This document shows, in pieces, positions 25,638-33,634 of a stretch of DNA of 64,000 nt. Both the position numbers and the translations under genes were made by a program. Origin of the DNA: DAORHV01 sp964458645. GTDB taxonomy: Bacteria; Patescibacteriota; Gracilibacteria; Peribacterales; Peribacteraceae. Under the pieces are notes generated by a model. It was given only the letters and a program-made list of their open reading frames with translations. It was not told the DNA's origin and searched no databases. Positions within the stretch are counted from its first letter, which is position 1, and each line of letters starts with the position of its first letter. The stretch covers positions 83,911-147,910 of the forward strand of contig CAYWJU010000003.1 of assembly GCA_964458645.1 (NCBI GenBank), in the 5' to 3' direction.

Positions 25638-26260
25638 TTGCCCATTCGCGGCAACGAGGTGGAGCTACCGTTTGCCGTCGATACGCACAAACAGTCTCCT
25701 CCAAACGGCTGGCCGATCTTGCACGTTGCGCCCGCAGGGCAGGCTCCGCCGCACTGGTATGCCGGTGAATTGCCGTTTTGGAACGGACCACAGTTGACCG
25801 GCGGCGTCGTGGGCAAGGCGGGATCCGCACCGCAGGTGCAGAGATTGCCGCCGAACGGCTGACCCTTCTGACACACCTGGCCGAACGGACATGTTCCGCC
25901 GCACGAGGGGAATTCTGCGCCGGCCGGGGCATAGGAGCCGCACAATGCCGGAGGCGTCGTGGGCAATGCGGGATCCGGAGCACAGATGCAGGCCCTTCCA
26001 AACGGCTGCGTCCCAGTTTGGCATATCTGACCGAAGCCGCAGGCTCCGCCGCACTGGGGGGCACTCTGGCCCTGCGGAAGATATTCACCGCACTCCAAGG
26101 GGCGAGTCGTGGGAAGATCGGCGGACAAAGGAGTCGTCGCGGTGGGCACCAGCAGCGTGGCCTTCATGGGAACCTGGAACACCGCAGTCGCTCCGACAGC
26201 GATGCTGACGGAAGCAAATGCGAGTGCGAACATGTATGCGTTGTGACGGTTGGAAGACAT
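25634..26260 (-). CDS. Secreted cysteine-repeat protein, 208 aa
   Basis: The start MSSNRHNAYMFALAF gives a signal peptide or anchor (about 9-30). After a Thr/Pro linker come three repeats of about 45 residues, each with six Cys in the order C-G-x-Y, C-G-G-x-C-x-F-G-Q-x-C, Q-P-F-G, then C-x-C. They are separated by the identical linker D-P-A-L-P-T-T-P-P. Eighteen cysteines in all, so a compact disulfide-bonded exported protein is expected. The repeats are also similar at DNA level, indicating duplication. Convergent with the HTTM-DCC gene, whose CxxC could serve its folding (inference). No family recognised. Confidence 0.8.
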   Translation of the reverse strand: MSSNRHNAYMFALAFASVSIAVGATAVFQVPMKATLLVPTATTPLSADLPTTRPLECGEYLPQGQSAPQCGGACGFGQICQTGTQPFGRACICAPDPALPTTPPALCGSYAPAGAEFPSCGGTCPFGQVCQKGQPFGGNLCTCGADPALPTTPPVNCGPFQNGNSPAYQCGGACPAGATCKIGQPFGGDCLCVSTANGSSTSLPRMGN

Positions 26261-26352
26261 ACCAAAAAAAGGATGTAGGGAATGCCCCTTATAGTATGTG
26301 GTTATGTGCAATCTTCAAGCTATTCCCTCCGGGGAGACGGCGCATGCCGGAT

Positions 26353-26751
26353 TTAGTCGGCGCCTTCATTGAATGTATCGACAACCTTTTGAGGAAGATG
26401 CGGAGGCAGCTCCGCCACTGTCCAGGGGATGAGTGTTCTCACTGCCGAACTGATCGCGCCCTGCACGGCGTCAGCATTGGCCTGCTTGAAGCGTGAATAC
26501 TGCGTGCGAACGGCCATGGGCACGCTTTCGAAATACGGCTCCTGTCGTGCGAGCAAGAGTCGGGTGATCGCGGTGCACACCGGGGCCACTTTGGAGACAT
26601 CGCCCTGATTCGCCCACCAAGCGCGCACGGCTGCCTCGAAAACCAGTGCGGCTTCGGTGATTGCGGGCGGCGTGGCGGGTTTGGGCGCAGCGTCGACAGC
26701 GGCAAGTGCTTCGGCGGTGTCGGCGGCGGCTTCTGAGGATTCGTGGGGCAT
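26353..26751 (-). CDS. Hypothetical small protein, 132 aa
   Basis: Not recognised. Acidic, Ala-rich N-terminus followed by helices. No signal peptide. The start MPHESSEAAADTAEA is set by a good leaderless promoter (TTGACA, 16 bases, TAGCAT, eight bases to ATG). Divergent from trhO. The two promoters share the same ~80 bases, so their transcription may interfere. Confidence 0.7.
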   Translation of the reverse strand: MPHESSEAAADTAEALAAVDAAPKPATPPAITEAALVFEAAVRAWWANQGDVSKVAPVCTAITRLLLARQEPYFESVPMAVRTQYSRFKQANADAVQGAISSAVRTLIPWTVAELPPHLPQKVVDTFNEGAD

Positions 26752-26759
26752 AGTGCGCC

Positions 26760-26787
26760 ATGCTAAGGCTTGGCGAATATGTGTCAA
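26760..26787 (-). promoter_or_regulatory. Leaderless promoter of the 26353-26751 gene
   Basis: -35 TTGACA (26787-26782), a 16-base spacer and -10 TAGCAT (26765-26760), eight bases before the ATG at 26751. Confidence 0.7.
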
Positions 26788-26832
26788 TAAGACAGTTTGC
26801 AACTTCTAGAAGATCGCTACACTATGCAACGA

Positions 26833-27681
26833 ATGATCATCCTGTATTACAAGTACGTCGCCATTCCCAATCCGACCGCCGAGGCCGATTCTCAGCGTGC
26901 CCTCTGCAAAGGCCTTGGACTGAAGGGGCGCGTGCTCATCGGCAGCGAAGGAATCAACGGCACTTGCTGCGGCGAGCCGGATGCAATCGCCAAGTACAAA
27001 GCTGCCATGGCTGCGCATCCGTTGTTTTCCGACATGGAATTCAAGGAATGGGACAGCGATGAAACGGTCTTTGCCAAGATGTTCGTCCGAGTGCGCGAGG
27101 AAGTTGTCACACTGCGATCGGATGCGAAACTGGAAAATAAAGCTCCGTACATCTCCCCTGCCGACCTGCATGCCGAATTGGAGCGCGGCGAGGACTTGGT
27201 CCTTGTGGACATGCGCAATGATTACGAGGCTCGCATCGGAAAATTCGAGAACGCCATAACGCTACCTATGGCCAACTTCCGCGACTTGCCGACGCTGTTG
27301 CCGGCACTGGAAGGACTGAAAAACAAGCGTGTGGTGACGTACTGCACCGGCGGAATCCGCTGCGAGAAGGCCAGTGCACTGCTGCTGCAAAACGGCTTTT
27401 CCGACGTGCGCCAGCTGGAAGGCGGCATCATTCGTTACTGCGAACAATTCCCCGACGGACATTTCCTTGGTTCCTGTTTCGTCTTCGACCGCCGCCTGCG
27501 CGTGCGCTACCAAGGCAAGAAAGCACCGGTGTACCTGACGAACTGCTCGTACTGCGACGTTCCGTGCGACCGCTACTGCGACTGTGCCGATACCGCTTGC
27601 CATGCGCTGTACATTTGCTGTGAGGAGTGCGAGAAGAAGAATGCGGGGTTGTGCAAGGCCCATGAAATGGCAATCATATAA
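26833..27681 (+). CDS. trhO: tRNA uridine(34) hydroxylase, rhodanese family
   Basis: 282 residues. Starts M-I-I-L-Y-Y-K-Y like the TrhO (YceA) family, with an N-terminal acylphosphatase-like domain (G-S-E-G-I-N-G-T). The rhodanese domain (about 110-215) has the active-site loop Y-C171-T-G-G-I-R-C. A Cys-rich tail (N-C-S-Y-C-D-V-P-C to C-C-E-E-C) probably binds zinc. TrhO makes 5-hydroxyuridine at the wobble position of several tRNAs. The -10 TACACT (26818-26823) ends nine bases before this ATG. Another ATG at 26824 touches the -10 and would not be on the transcript. Confidence 0.92.
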   Translation: MIILYYKYVAIPNPTAEADSQRALCKGLGLKGRVLIGSEGINGTCCGEPDAIAKYKAAMAAHPLFSDMEFKEWDSDETVFAKMFVRVREEVVTLRSDAKLENKAPYISPADLHAELERGEDLVLVDMRNDYEARIGKFENAITLPMANFRDLPTLLPALEGLKNKRVVTYCTGGIRCEKASALLLQNGFSDVRQLEGGIIRYCEQFPDGHFLGSCFVFDRRLRVRYQGKKAPVYLTNCSYCDVPCDRYCDCADTACHALYICCEECEKKNAGLCKAHEMAII

Positions 27682-27762
27682 AACCCAAATTCCAAAACGA
27701 CAAATCCCAACCAGGCATTTTTGGTTGTAGTTTGGTTTTTGGTTTTTTGAGATTTGAGATTT
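27682..27762. other. Short convergent intergenic region, low complexity
   Basis: The plus strand goes from AAACCCAAATTCC to long GGTTTTTGGTTTTTTGAG runs. The T-rich tail may help end trhO transcripts. No gene. Confidence 0.35.
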
Positions 27763-28617
27763 TCAGACCGTTCTCTGCACTGGAAATAACTCTTTCCTGC
27801 GTACGTAGACCGCAACAATCAAAATCAACCCGAACAAGATGAGTCGCACCGGACCGATGAGGTCGTACGGAAGCGGAACGAACCGGATACCTTCTTTCAG
27901 GAGCGACAAAACCACGGTAGAAGCCGCCACGCCCCACACGCTGCCGGGCATGCCCGCCACCACGCACATCACGAAGAAGATAAGAATGGTGAACGAATAG
28001 TCGCTGGGATGCAGCAGGCTGATGTACTGCGGAAACAGGAAGTTGCTGAGAAACGCGCCCAGGCCGGCAATCAGGAAGGCAAGCAAGTAAACGCGCCTGC
28101 GACTGATACCGAGCGCCTGGGCATGCCACTCGTTTTCAGCCAGCGCCGAGAGCGAACGTCCGAGCGGCCCCTTGTTCACATGCCAGAGGAACGCAACCCA
28201 CGCCAGCGCGATGAAAGCAGCCGCGATGGCGAACGCAGGCAGGCTTTCTAAGCCCGGAAAGCGCGGAATGCCAGGAATACCGAGCGCACCGCGCGTGAGC
28301 GGACCCGAGTTGGCGACGACCGCCAGCAGGACCAGTTGCACCGCGATGCTGAGGATGCCAAGGCCGTCGGGCTCCAGGCGGAACGACAACCAAGCGAAGA
28401 AGGCCGAGAGCAGCAACGACAACGCTAAGCCGACCAACATGCCGAGTGGGTAGCTATGCGTGAAGTACAGCGTGCAGTAGATGCCGTACGCGGCGACCAG
28501 CGACACGGCAACCGGCCCGAAATGCAGGATTTTTCCTTTGCCGAAGACGAGATTGAACCCCGTGACCGACGGAATAGCGATTGCGACGGTGGCCAGCAGA
28601 TGGAAAAAGAAATCCAT
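27763..28617 (-). CDS. livM: Branched-chain amino acid ABC transporter permease LivM
   Basis: 284 residues, about eight membrane helices, with the LivM-type start of G-x-N-L-V-F-G-K-G-K and the cytoplasmic coupling loop L-A-L-x-x-N-E-x-x-A-Q-A-L-G-I (E-N-E-W-H-A-Q-A-L-G-I here). It pairs with LivH to form the membrane channel of a HAAT-family importer for Leu/Ile/Val. Six bases follow the livH stop, so the two are co-translated. Last gene of the minus-strand liv cluster. Confidence 0.93.
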   Translation of the reverse strand: MDFFFHLLATVAIAIPSVTGFNLVFGKGKILHFGPVAVSLVAAYGIYCTLYFTHSYPLGMLVGLALSLLLSAFFAWLSFRLEPDGLGILSIAVQLVLLAVVANSGPLTRGALGIPGIPRFPGLESLPAFAIAAAFIALAWVAFLWHVNKGPLGRSLSALAENEWHAQALGISRRRVYLLAFLIAGLGAFLSNFLFPQYISLLHPSDYSFTILIFFVMCVVAGMPGSVWGVAASTVVLSLLKEGIRFVPLPYDLIGPVRLILFGLILIVAVYVRRKELFPVQRTV

Positions 28618-28623
28618 GAGTTG

Positions 28624-29499
28624 CTATGCGATGCGGGTACGCGAACCGAACAATCCCTGCGGACGGAAGAGGAGCACAACGATGATGGTGACGAGTGCGA
28701 CAGTGCTTTGGTAGCCAGCAGGAATGTAGAACCCGAACAACGGCACGCCGATGGCCACTTGTTCCAGCAGCGCAATGCCATAGGCCGCGGCGATAGTTCC
28801 CCACAGACTGTCTTTGCCGCCGGCGATGAGCGCGGCGTAGGCCTTGATGGTAATGGGAAACCCGAGCACCGGCGTCAGGTTCTGATCAATACCGACATAG
28901 ATGCCGGCCAATGCTGCCAGCATGCCGCTGGCAATGAAGACCACGCGGTGCAGCAATGCGGAATTGATGCCCAGACTTTGCGCGGCGGACGGATGCTGGA
29001 CCGTGGCACGAATGGCGCGGCCGTAACGCGTTGCATGCAGCAGCCAGGCCACGAAGCCGAGCAAGACGAGCGTGAGTACGATAAGAGCAACTTGTTCGAC
29101 CGAGATGGTGGCTCCGAACACCGGCAGTTGGCGTTTTACTCCGGTCAGAATGGAATGCGGATACTCCTGAAAGACCAGCAAGATGAGGCCATCGAGGATC
29201 ATGCTCAGCGCGATGGTGGTGACCAGCGGCAGGAAACGGTGGCGTTGATAGTACGGCGCCACGAACAGTTCGAAGCTGATCCACGTGACGATGGCCGCTA
29301 TCGCTACACCCAGGAGGATGGACGGAAACAACGGCAGATGCGCACTGCGGTAGAACCACCACGTGGTGTAGCCGCCGACCAGCGCCAGCTGACCGAGTGC
29401 CAGGTTGAAAATGCGCAGCACGCCGTAGACAAGCGAGAGCCCGCCGGCCATGAGGGCCGCGAAGGACCCGGCGATGAGGGCGTTGATCAAAAGCTGCAT
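28624..29499 (-). CDS. livH: Branched-chain amino acid ABC transporter permease LivH
   Basis: 291 residues. The start M-Q-L-L-I-N-A-L-I-A-G-S and G-G-L-S-L-V-Y-G-V-L-R-I-F-N-L-A are typical of LivH. The coupling loop reads T-R-Y-G-R-A-I-R-A-T-V-Q-H-P-x-x-A-Q-S-L-G-I. About eight membrane helices. It has its own leaderless promoter downstream of a strong terminator, so it can be expressed apart from the binding protein gene. Confidence 0.93.
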   Translation of the reverse strand: MQLLINALIAGSFAALMAGGLSLVYGVLRIFNLALGQLALVGGYTTWWFYRSAHLPLFPSILLGVAIAAIVTWISFELFVAPYYQRHRFLPLVTTIALSMILDGLILLVFQEYPHSILTGVKRQLPVFGATISVEQVALIVLTLVLLGFVAWLLHATRYGRAIRATVQHPSAAQSLGINSALLHRVVFIASGMLAALAGIYVGIDQNLTPVLGFPITIKAYAALIAGGKDSLWGTIAAAYGIALLEQVAIGVPLFGFYIPAGYQSTVALVTIIVVLLFRPQGLFGSRTRIA

Positions 29500-29507
29500 C
29501 TCCGCAA

Positions 29508-29536
29508 ATCCTAGCGCCGAGGTGCTCTGCTGTCAT
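29508..29536 (-). promoter_or_regulatory. Leaderless promoter of livH
   Basis: -35 ATGACA (29536-29531), a 17-base spacer and -10 TAGGAT (29513-29508), eight bases before the ATG at 29499. Confidence 0.65.
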
Positions 29537-29538
29537 CG

Positions 29539-29567
29539 AAAAAAAAGGACCGGGGAGCACCCGGTCC
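29539..29567 (-). terminator. Strong intrinsic terminator after the binding-protein gene
   Basis: Stem GGACCGGG/CCCGGTCC with a five-base loop and eight T on the minus strand. It separates the binding-protein gene from livH. Confidence 0.85.
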
Positions 29568-29590
29568 TTCTTCCGAGGGGCGAATAGGGA

Positions 29591-30718
29591 TTAGTTCAAC
29601 GGGATGAGCTCGGACTGCTCGAGCACGCCGGCCTTGAACTGTTTCATGGCGAACGGCACGCCCTTCACATCGCCGTTATCATCGAACGAGAAGGTACCGA
29701 TGATGCCGTCGTACGATTTGAGTGCGTACAGGGCGTCCTTGATCTTCGTACCGTCGGTACCGACCTCACCAATGACCATGGCCAGCAACTTTGTGGCATC
29801 GTAGGACGTTGCACCGAAGAAAGAACCGTACTGGGGATCGCCATAGGCCTTCTTGAATGCAGTGACGAACATGCCGGCATGGGCGTCTGTCTCGGTGAGC
29901 GTGGGGACAGAAAGTGGCTTCAGGCCCTCGACCGCTTCGGTTGCGGTCTTGCCAAGCGTCACCGAGTCGGCGACGTCGCTGCCGACGATCTGCTGTTTCA
30001 GACCCAGCTCGCGCAGCTGTTTGGCCATTTCAGCGACCGTGGAGTCCGACTGTCCGTTTGCAACGAAGACATCGAAGTCGACGTCCTTCAGGCGGGTAAC
30101 CAGCGTGCGGAAGTCCTTGGTTCCCGGCTCGACCATTTCGTCGAAGACGACGGTCATGCTGGCAGGCAGGTTGGCTTGCACGCTGTCGTGGATGCCTTGG
30201 CAGAAGTCGGTGTTCTCGCTGATGATGGCGAGCTTCTTGAAGCCGGCCTTGGCGAAGTACGCACCGAATGCCTTGCCCTTCAGTCCGTCGCTGGGGTAGT
30301 TGCGGAAGATGTAGTCACCGGCCTTGGTGACATCGGGACTGCTGCTGGTCGGCGAGAGCATGACCACCTTGGCTGCCTCGGCGATTGGAGCTGCAGCGAG
30401 CGTCTCGCCGCTGCACATGCCGCCGATGATGGCGACGACTTTATCCACGTTCACGAGCTTGCGTGCGGCGCTGGCAGCATCGGCACCATTGCAACGGCTG
30501 TCTTCGGCGATGAGCTCGATCTGCTGTCCGCCAATACCGCCGGCGGCGTTGATCTCTTCCACGGCCATGCGAACGCCGTTTAACGTGTCGGCACCCAATC
30601 CGGCGATGTCGCCGCTTAACGGACCCATGTAACCGATTTTCAGCTTTTGAGGAGCGGTGCTGTTGCAACCTGCGAAGAGGACTGCGGACAACGCCACGAG
30701 AGAAAGATATTTCTTCAT
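29591..30718 (-). CDS. Branched-chain amino acid-type substrate-binding lipoprotein
   Basis: 375 residues. The signal peptide ends in the lipobox L-F-A-G-C, so the mature protein should be lipid-anchored outside the membrane. The type I periplasmic-binding fold begins K-I-G-Y-M-G-P-L-S-G-D and contains G-G-M-C-S-G-E-T and P-T-S-S-S-P-D-V-T, as in Leu/Ile/Val-binding proteins. It delivers substrate to LivH/LivM. The exact amino acid cannot be read from the sequence, but the Ile-rich leader peptide of the cluster fits branched-chain substrates. Upstream spacing of 157 bases shows only a weak promoter. Confidence 0.92.
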   Translation of the reverse strand: MKKYLSLVALSAVLFAGCNSTAPQKLKIGYMGPLSGDIAGLGADTLNGVRMAVEEINAAGGIGGQQIELIAEDSRCNGADAASAARKLVNVDKVVAIIGGMCSGETLAAAPIAEAAKVVMLSPTSSSPDVTKAGDYIFRNYPSDGLKGKAFGAYFAKAGFKKLAIISENTDFCQGIHDSVQANLPASMTVVFDEMVEPGTKDFRTLVTRLKDVDFDVFVANGQSDSTVAEMAKQLRELGLKQQIVGSDVADSVTLGKTATEAVEGLKPLSVPTLTETDAHAGMFVTAFKKAYGDPQYGSFFGATSYDATKLLAMVIGEVGTDGTKIKDALYALKSYDGIIGTFSFDDNGDVKGVPFAMKQFKAGVLEQSELIPLN

Positions 30719-30875
30719 GAAATGGGGGAAAAGGGAGGAATCACTCTGGCGAGATTGTCGCCGATGATCATGTTCAACGACAAGCACGTTTTGCGGTTAC
30801 TGCACCGTAACGGGCTACTTGCGCATTGACAAATATGAGAATAAATTTTCTGAAGCACCAGAAGAGTCTCTGTCG

Positions 30876-31775
30876 CTACGCGCTCATTTCCAGCCGGAAC
30901 GTTTCGGCATCGAACTGCTTGGCCTCTGCGCCGGTGACGCGGCCGCTCATCACGTAGGCATCCATGGCGGTATACAACGCGGTGACATCGGCATCGGGCT
31001 TACCGCGCAACAGTGCGGCCACTTTCGGGGCGCTGAGATTGCGCTCCAATAACACAAGATCGCGCACGCGGTCATGGCCGGCTTTGCGCATGAGTTGGAG
31101 CATCGGCTTGGGCAGAAGGCCCACGGCCTGCAAAGCGCTCTCCAAATTTTGGGAGGCGGCGCGCATGTCGTAGTAATAGATGCTGGAGTAATCGATGTGC
31201 CCGTTGTTGATGGAAGCATTGCACGAATCGGCGCGGCTTTCGTCTGTTTGCATAGCGATACCGAACGGCTCGACGACGGACGTACGGTCGCCGGGCTGCA
31301 GTACATCAATGTCCGAAAGGTTCATGGCGTACAGCTGGGCCAGACGCTGGCCGGTGAATTCCAGCGTACGCGGCTTCAGGTGGGCGGGGCGCATGGCGGC
31401 AATGAGTTCCGGCGACTTCACGGTGGCGGAAATGGAATCGCGATACTGGCGGACAAGGTCATTCACGCCTTTTGTCGCTGCGGCGATTGCTTCGGCGCCC
31501 TGGCTTCCGGACCGGATCCGGCCAATGGCTTCGAAATACGTTTGGAGCGCCTCCACTAAAGCCTTGCGGCGATCGACGGGCAGCAAGTTCATGTCATCGA
31601 CGCCGATGTTAAACAGCCTCGGCAAAAGATCCAGCATGCGGCTCACGCCGATCTTGCGCTGAGCTTCTTCGTTGACGCCGCCAATGTCTGTGGCTGGCAC
31701 GCTCGCAACCTCAAGAAGATTGGCAAAATCGTCATCCAGTCGCACCGAAGGTTTCTTGTCACCAGTTTTGAACAT
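30876..31775 (-). CDS. Hypothetical helical protein inside the liv cluster, 299 aa
   Basis: Not recognised. Soluble and all-helical, no signal peptide, with a Tyr-rich motif (Y-S-S-I-Y-Y-Y-D) near residue 200. A leaderless promoter (TTGCTA, 16 bases, TAAAAT ending seven bases before the ATG) supports the start. It lies between livG and the binding protein, where livF is often found, but has no Walker motifs and cannot replace it. Confidence 0.72.
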   Translation of the reverse strand: MFKTGDKKPSVRLDDDFANLLEVASVPATDIGGVNEEAQRKIGVSRMLDLLPRLFNIGVDDMNLLPVDRRKALVEALQTYFEAIGRIRSGSQGAEAIAAATKGVNDLVRQYRDSISATVKSPELIAAMRPAHLKPRTLEFTGQRLAQLYAMNLSDIDVLQPGDRTSVVEPFGIAMQTDESRADSCNASINNGHIDYSSIYYYDMRAASQNLESALQAVGLLPKPMLQLMRKAGHDRVRDLVLLERNLSAPKVAALLRGKPDADVTALYTAMDAYVMSGRVTGAEAKQFDAETFRLEMSA

Positions 31776-31820
31776 GCGTAGTATTTTAAACTATTTTTTG
31801 ATTTTAGCAAGTGCACCTGC

Positions 31821-32558
31821 TTACGTGACCGGATCAGCGCCAAAATAGATTTCTTTCAGCTTCTTGTTGCCGTGGATCTCTGCCGGCTTTCCTTCCAACA
31901 CCACCTCGCCCATATCCAGCACGATGACGCGGTCGCAGATACTGCGGATGAACGGCAGATCGTGCTCGATGATGACAACCGTGCGGCCTTCTTGCTTCAG
32001 ACGCTGAATGAGCTCGGACACCTGGCCGGTCATCTTTGGCGATACGCCTGCGGTGGGTTCGTCGAGCAGGAACAGCTCCTTCTGGCTGGCAAACGTCCGG
32101 GCGATTTCCAGCAGGCGCATCTGTCCGCCGGACAACGAGCTGGCTTTCTTTTTGGCGTGATCCTGCAAGTGCACCATTTTGAGCGTGTCGCGCACACGAT
32201 CGTGCAGGCTGCCGAGTGCCAGACGCTGCTCCGACGGCAGCGACTCCAGCGCCACCAACACGTTTTCTTCCAGCGTCATGTCGCGGAAAATGCCGAAATT
32301 CTGGAACACGCGCCCAATGCCGATGCGAGCGCGCTGGCTCGGCGACAGCATGGTGATGTTGGCGTCCTTGAAGCCGATGCTGCCGGAACTGGGCTTTAAG
32401 AAGCCGCACAACACGTTGAAGAACGTTGTTTTGCCCGAACCGTTGGGTCCGATAAGGCCGATCACTTCGCCCGGTTGCACCGTGATGTTCACCCCATGCA
32501 GGATGCGCTGGGCATTGATGGAAAATGAAACGTTTTTGACGGAGAGGATGGGTGCCAC
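31821..32558 (-). CDS. livG: Branched-chain amino acid ABC transporter ATPase LivG
   Basis: 245 residues, GTG start six bases after -10 TACCGT (32570-32565). Walker A G-P-N-G-S-G-K-T-T, signature L-S-G-G-Q-M-R-L-L-E-I-A-R, Walker B L-F-L-L-D-E-P-T-A-G and H-loop I-I-E-H-D are intact. LivG-type features include F-x-N-F-G-I-F-R-D-M-T. Energises import through LivH/LivM. The usual partner LivF is not in the window. LivG may act as a homodimer, or livF may lie elsewhere. Confidence 0.93.
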   Translation of the reverse strand: MAPILSVKNVSFSINAQRILHGVNITVQPGEVIGLIGPNGSGKTTFFNVLCGFLKPSSGSIGFKDANITMLSPSQRARIGIGRVFQNFGIFRDMTLEENVLVALESLPSEQRLALGSLHDRVRDTLKMVHLQDHAKKKASSLSGGQMRLLEIARTFASQKELFLLDEPTAGVSPKMTGQVSELIQRLKQEGRTVVIIEHDLPFIRSICDRVIVLDMGEVVLEGKPAEIHGNKKLKEIYFGADPVT

Positions 32559-32585
32559 GCGTCTACGGTACCAGATGCGGCCCGC

Positions 32586-32897
32586 CTAGCCCAAGATCCG
32601 CGAGGCTACGGTAAGCACGTGCCAGACAATTTGTTCGGGTGCCATGAGTTCCAGCACGTCGGACTCGGCTGCTACGGCTTGGCGCAGCGCAGCGTGGAGT
32701 TCGTCATCCGTCAATGACGCGAGTGCGCGCAGTTCGGCCGGCAAGGCGACATTGGCCAAGCGAACTCTGGCCTTGGCGTGAATGCCGCTCACTTCGCGCA
32801 TGGCTTCCAGCGTGGTGACGTTCAGAGGAAAGACGACGGGTAACGCGCGCTCCACCAGCAGCACGGTCGAAGGGCAGAGAGAAGAACGAGAGGACAT
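32586..32897 (-). CDS. Hypothetical small protein, 103 aa, first gene after the attenuator
   Basis: Not recognised. Hydrophobic strands near the N-terminus (S-T-V-L-L-V-E-R-A-L-P-V-V-F) and a helical C-terminus. Reads like a small soluble domain. No -10 close to its ATG; it lies about 20 bases beyond the attenuator terminator, so expression should depend on read-through. 27 bases separate it from livG. Confidence 0.65.
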   Translation of the reverse strand: MSSRSSLCPSTVLLVERALPVVFPLNVTTLEAMREVSGIHAKARVRLANVALPAELRALASLTDDELHAALRQAVAAESDVLELMAPEQIVWHVLTVASRILG

Positions 32898-32916
32898 GGT
32901 TGGAGAAGAATGAAAC

Positions 32917-32945
32917 AGAAAAATGCCGTCCTTTCGCGAGGACGG
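32917..32945 (-). terminator. Attenuator terminator of the liv cluster
   Basis: Stem CCGTCCT/AGGACGG (arms 32945-32939 and 32932-32926), six-base loop, then CATTTTTC on the minus strand. An alternative stem pairs GCGAGG (32972-32967) with CCTCGC (32941-32936), which overlaps the first terminator arm. The two structures exclude each other. A third pairing, TCGCT/AGCGA, spans the end of the leader peptide and would block the antiterminator. Confidence 0.8.
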
Positions 32946-32971
32946 ATGGTTGGGCAGCACCAATCCCCTCG

Positions 32972-33022
32972 CTAGGAAGCGATGGTAATAATGATGCTGA
33001 TGACGGCGGCGCAACGGCGCAT
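32972..33022 (-). CDS. Isoleucine-rich leader peptide (attenuator), 16 aa
   Basis: MRRCAAVISIIITIAS, read ATG to TAG. Five of 16 residues are Ile and one is Val, placed directly before the competing hairpins, as in ilv-type leader peptides. Stalling of the ribosome at the Ile codons would cover the TCGCT arm, free GCGAGG to form the antiterminator, and allow transcription into the hypothetical gene and livG. The ATG itself lies nine bases after the -10, so even the leader peptide is nearly leaderless. Confidence 0.78.
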   Translation of the reverse strand: MRRCAAVISIIITIAS

Positions 33023-33031
33023 TGCAGGCGC

Positions 33032-33060
33032 AATCTACGAGCGGGCAAGCGCGGTGTCAA
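33032..33060 (-). promoter_or_regulatory. Promoter of the liv attenuator transcript
   Basis: Perfect -35 TTGACA (33060-33055), a 17-base spacer and -10 TAGATT (33037-33032). The expected transcript begins near 33025, giving about 125 bases before the first full gene. Confidence 0.75.
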
Positions 33061-33152
33061 AAAACGCCGGAGACATGCCCTCTTTTTGCCTAAAGGAAGC
33101 CTAAAAGAGATATGGATGAAACCGTCGCAAGACCGGCGTATGCTCTCATGGC

Positions 33153-33632
33153 ATGGAATCGCGGCACACACGTATGGCTTCGCCGATCGGCACGCTGGAA
33201 ATTCGTGCGAACAAGACGCACGTCACCTCGGTGACGCTGGTACGAGAGAAAGGAAAGGCGGCAGCCATGGCCGCTGGGAATGATCCGCTGCTGCGAGAAT
33301 GCGTGCGACAGTTGCAAGAATATTTTTCCGGAACGCGTGAAACATTCGAGTTGCCGCTGGACCCCGAGGGGACTCCATTTCAAAAATTGGCCTGGTTCGC
33401 TCTTACCTGCATCGAACGCGGCAAGATTGCATCGTACGGCCAGGTGGCACGCGCGATCGGCAAAGAACGTGCCATGCGTGCGGTGGGAACCGCCTGCAAA
33501 AAAAATCCGATCTTGTTGATGATCCCCTGTCATCGTGTCATTGCGAGTGACGGAAAGCTGGGTGGCTTCAATGCGGGACTCGCCGTAAAACAGTGGTTGC
33601 TCAAGCACGAAGCTGCTCCGGCCAAGCAGTAA
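33153..33632 (+). CDS. ogt: Methylated-DNA--protein-cysteine methyltransferase
   Basis: 159 residues. The DNA-binding helix-turn-helix Y-G-Q-V-A-R-A-I-G and active site I-P-C126-H-R-V-I are intact, followed by G-G-F-N-x-G-L. Repairs O6-alkylguanine by irreversible transfer to the Cys. The N-terminal segment S-P-I-G-T-L-E-I is typical. The start lies eight bases after -10 TATGCT (33139-33144). Two bases separate it from the GT2 gene, so they are probably one operon despite unrelated functions. Confidence 0.93.
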   Translation: MESRHTRMASPIGTLEIRANKTHVTSVTLVREKGKAAAMAAGNDPLLRECVRQLQEYFSGTRETFELPLDPEGTPFQKLAWFALTCIERGKIASYGQVARAIGKERAMRAVGTACKKNPILLMIPCHRVIASDGKLGGFNAGLAVKQWLLKHEAAPAKQ

Positions 33633-33634
33633 CA

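Noticed and set aside
26824..26832. Earlier ATG for trhO
   Set aside because: It abuts the -10 hexamer and would lie upstream of the transcript start.
28456..29514. Plus-strand frame of 352 codons opposite livM/livH
   Set aside because: Shadow of two clear permease genes; charged, low-complexity translation.
31821..32558. Possible second ATPase (LivF) in the liv cluster
   Set aside because: Only one set of Walker motifs is present; the 299-residue neighbour has none.
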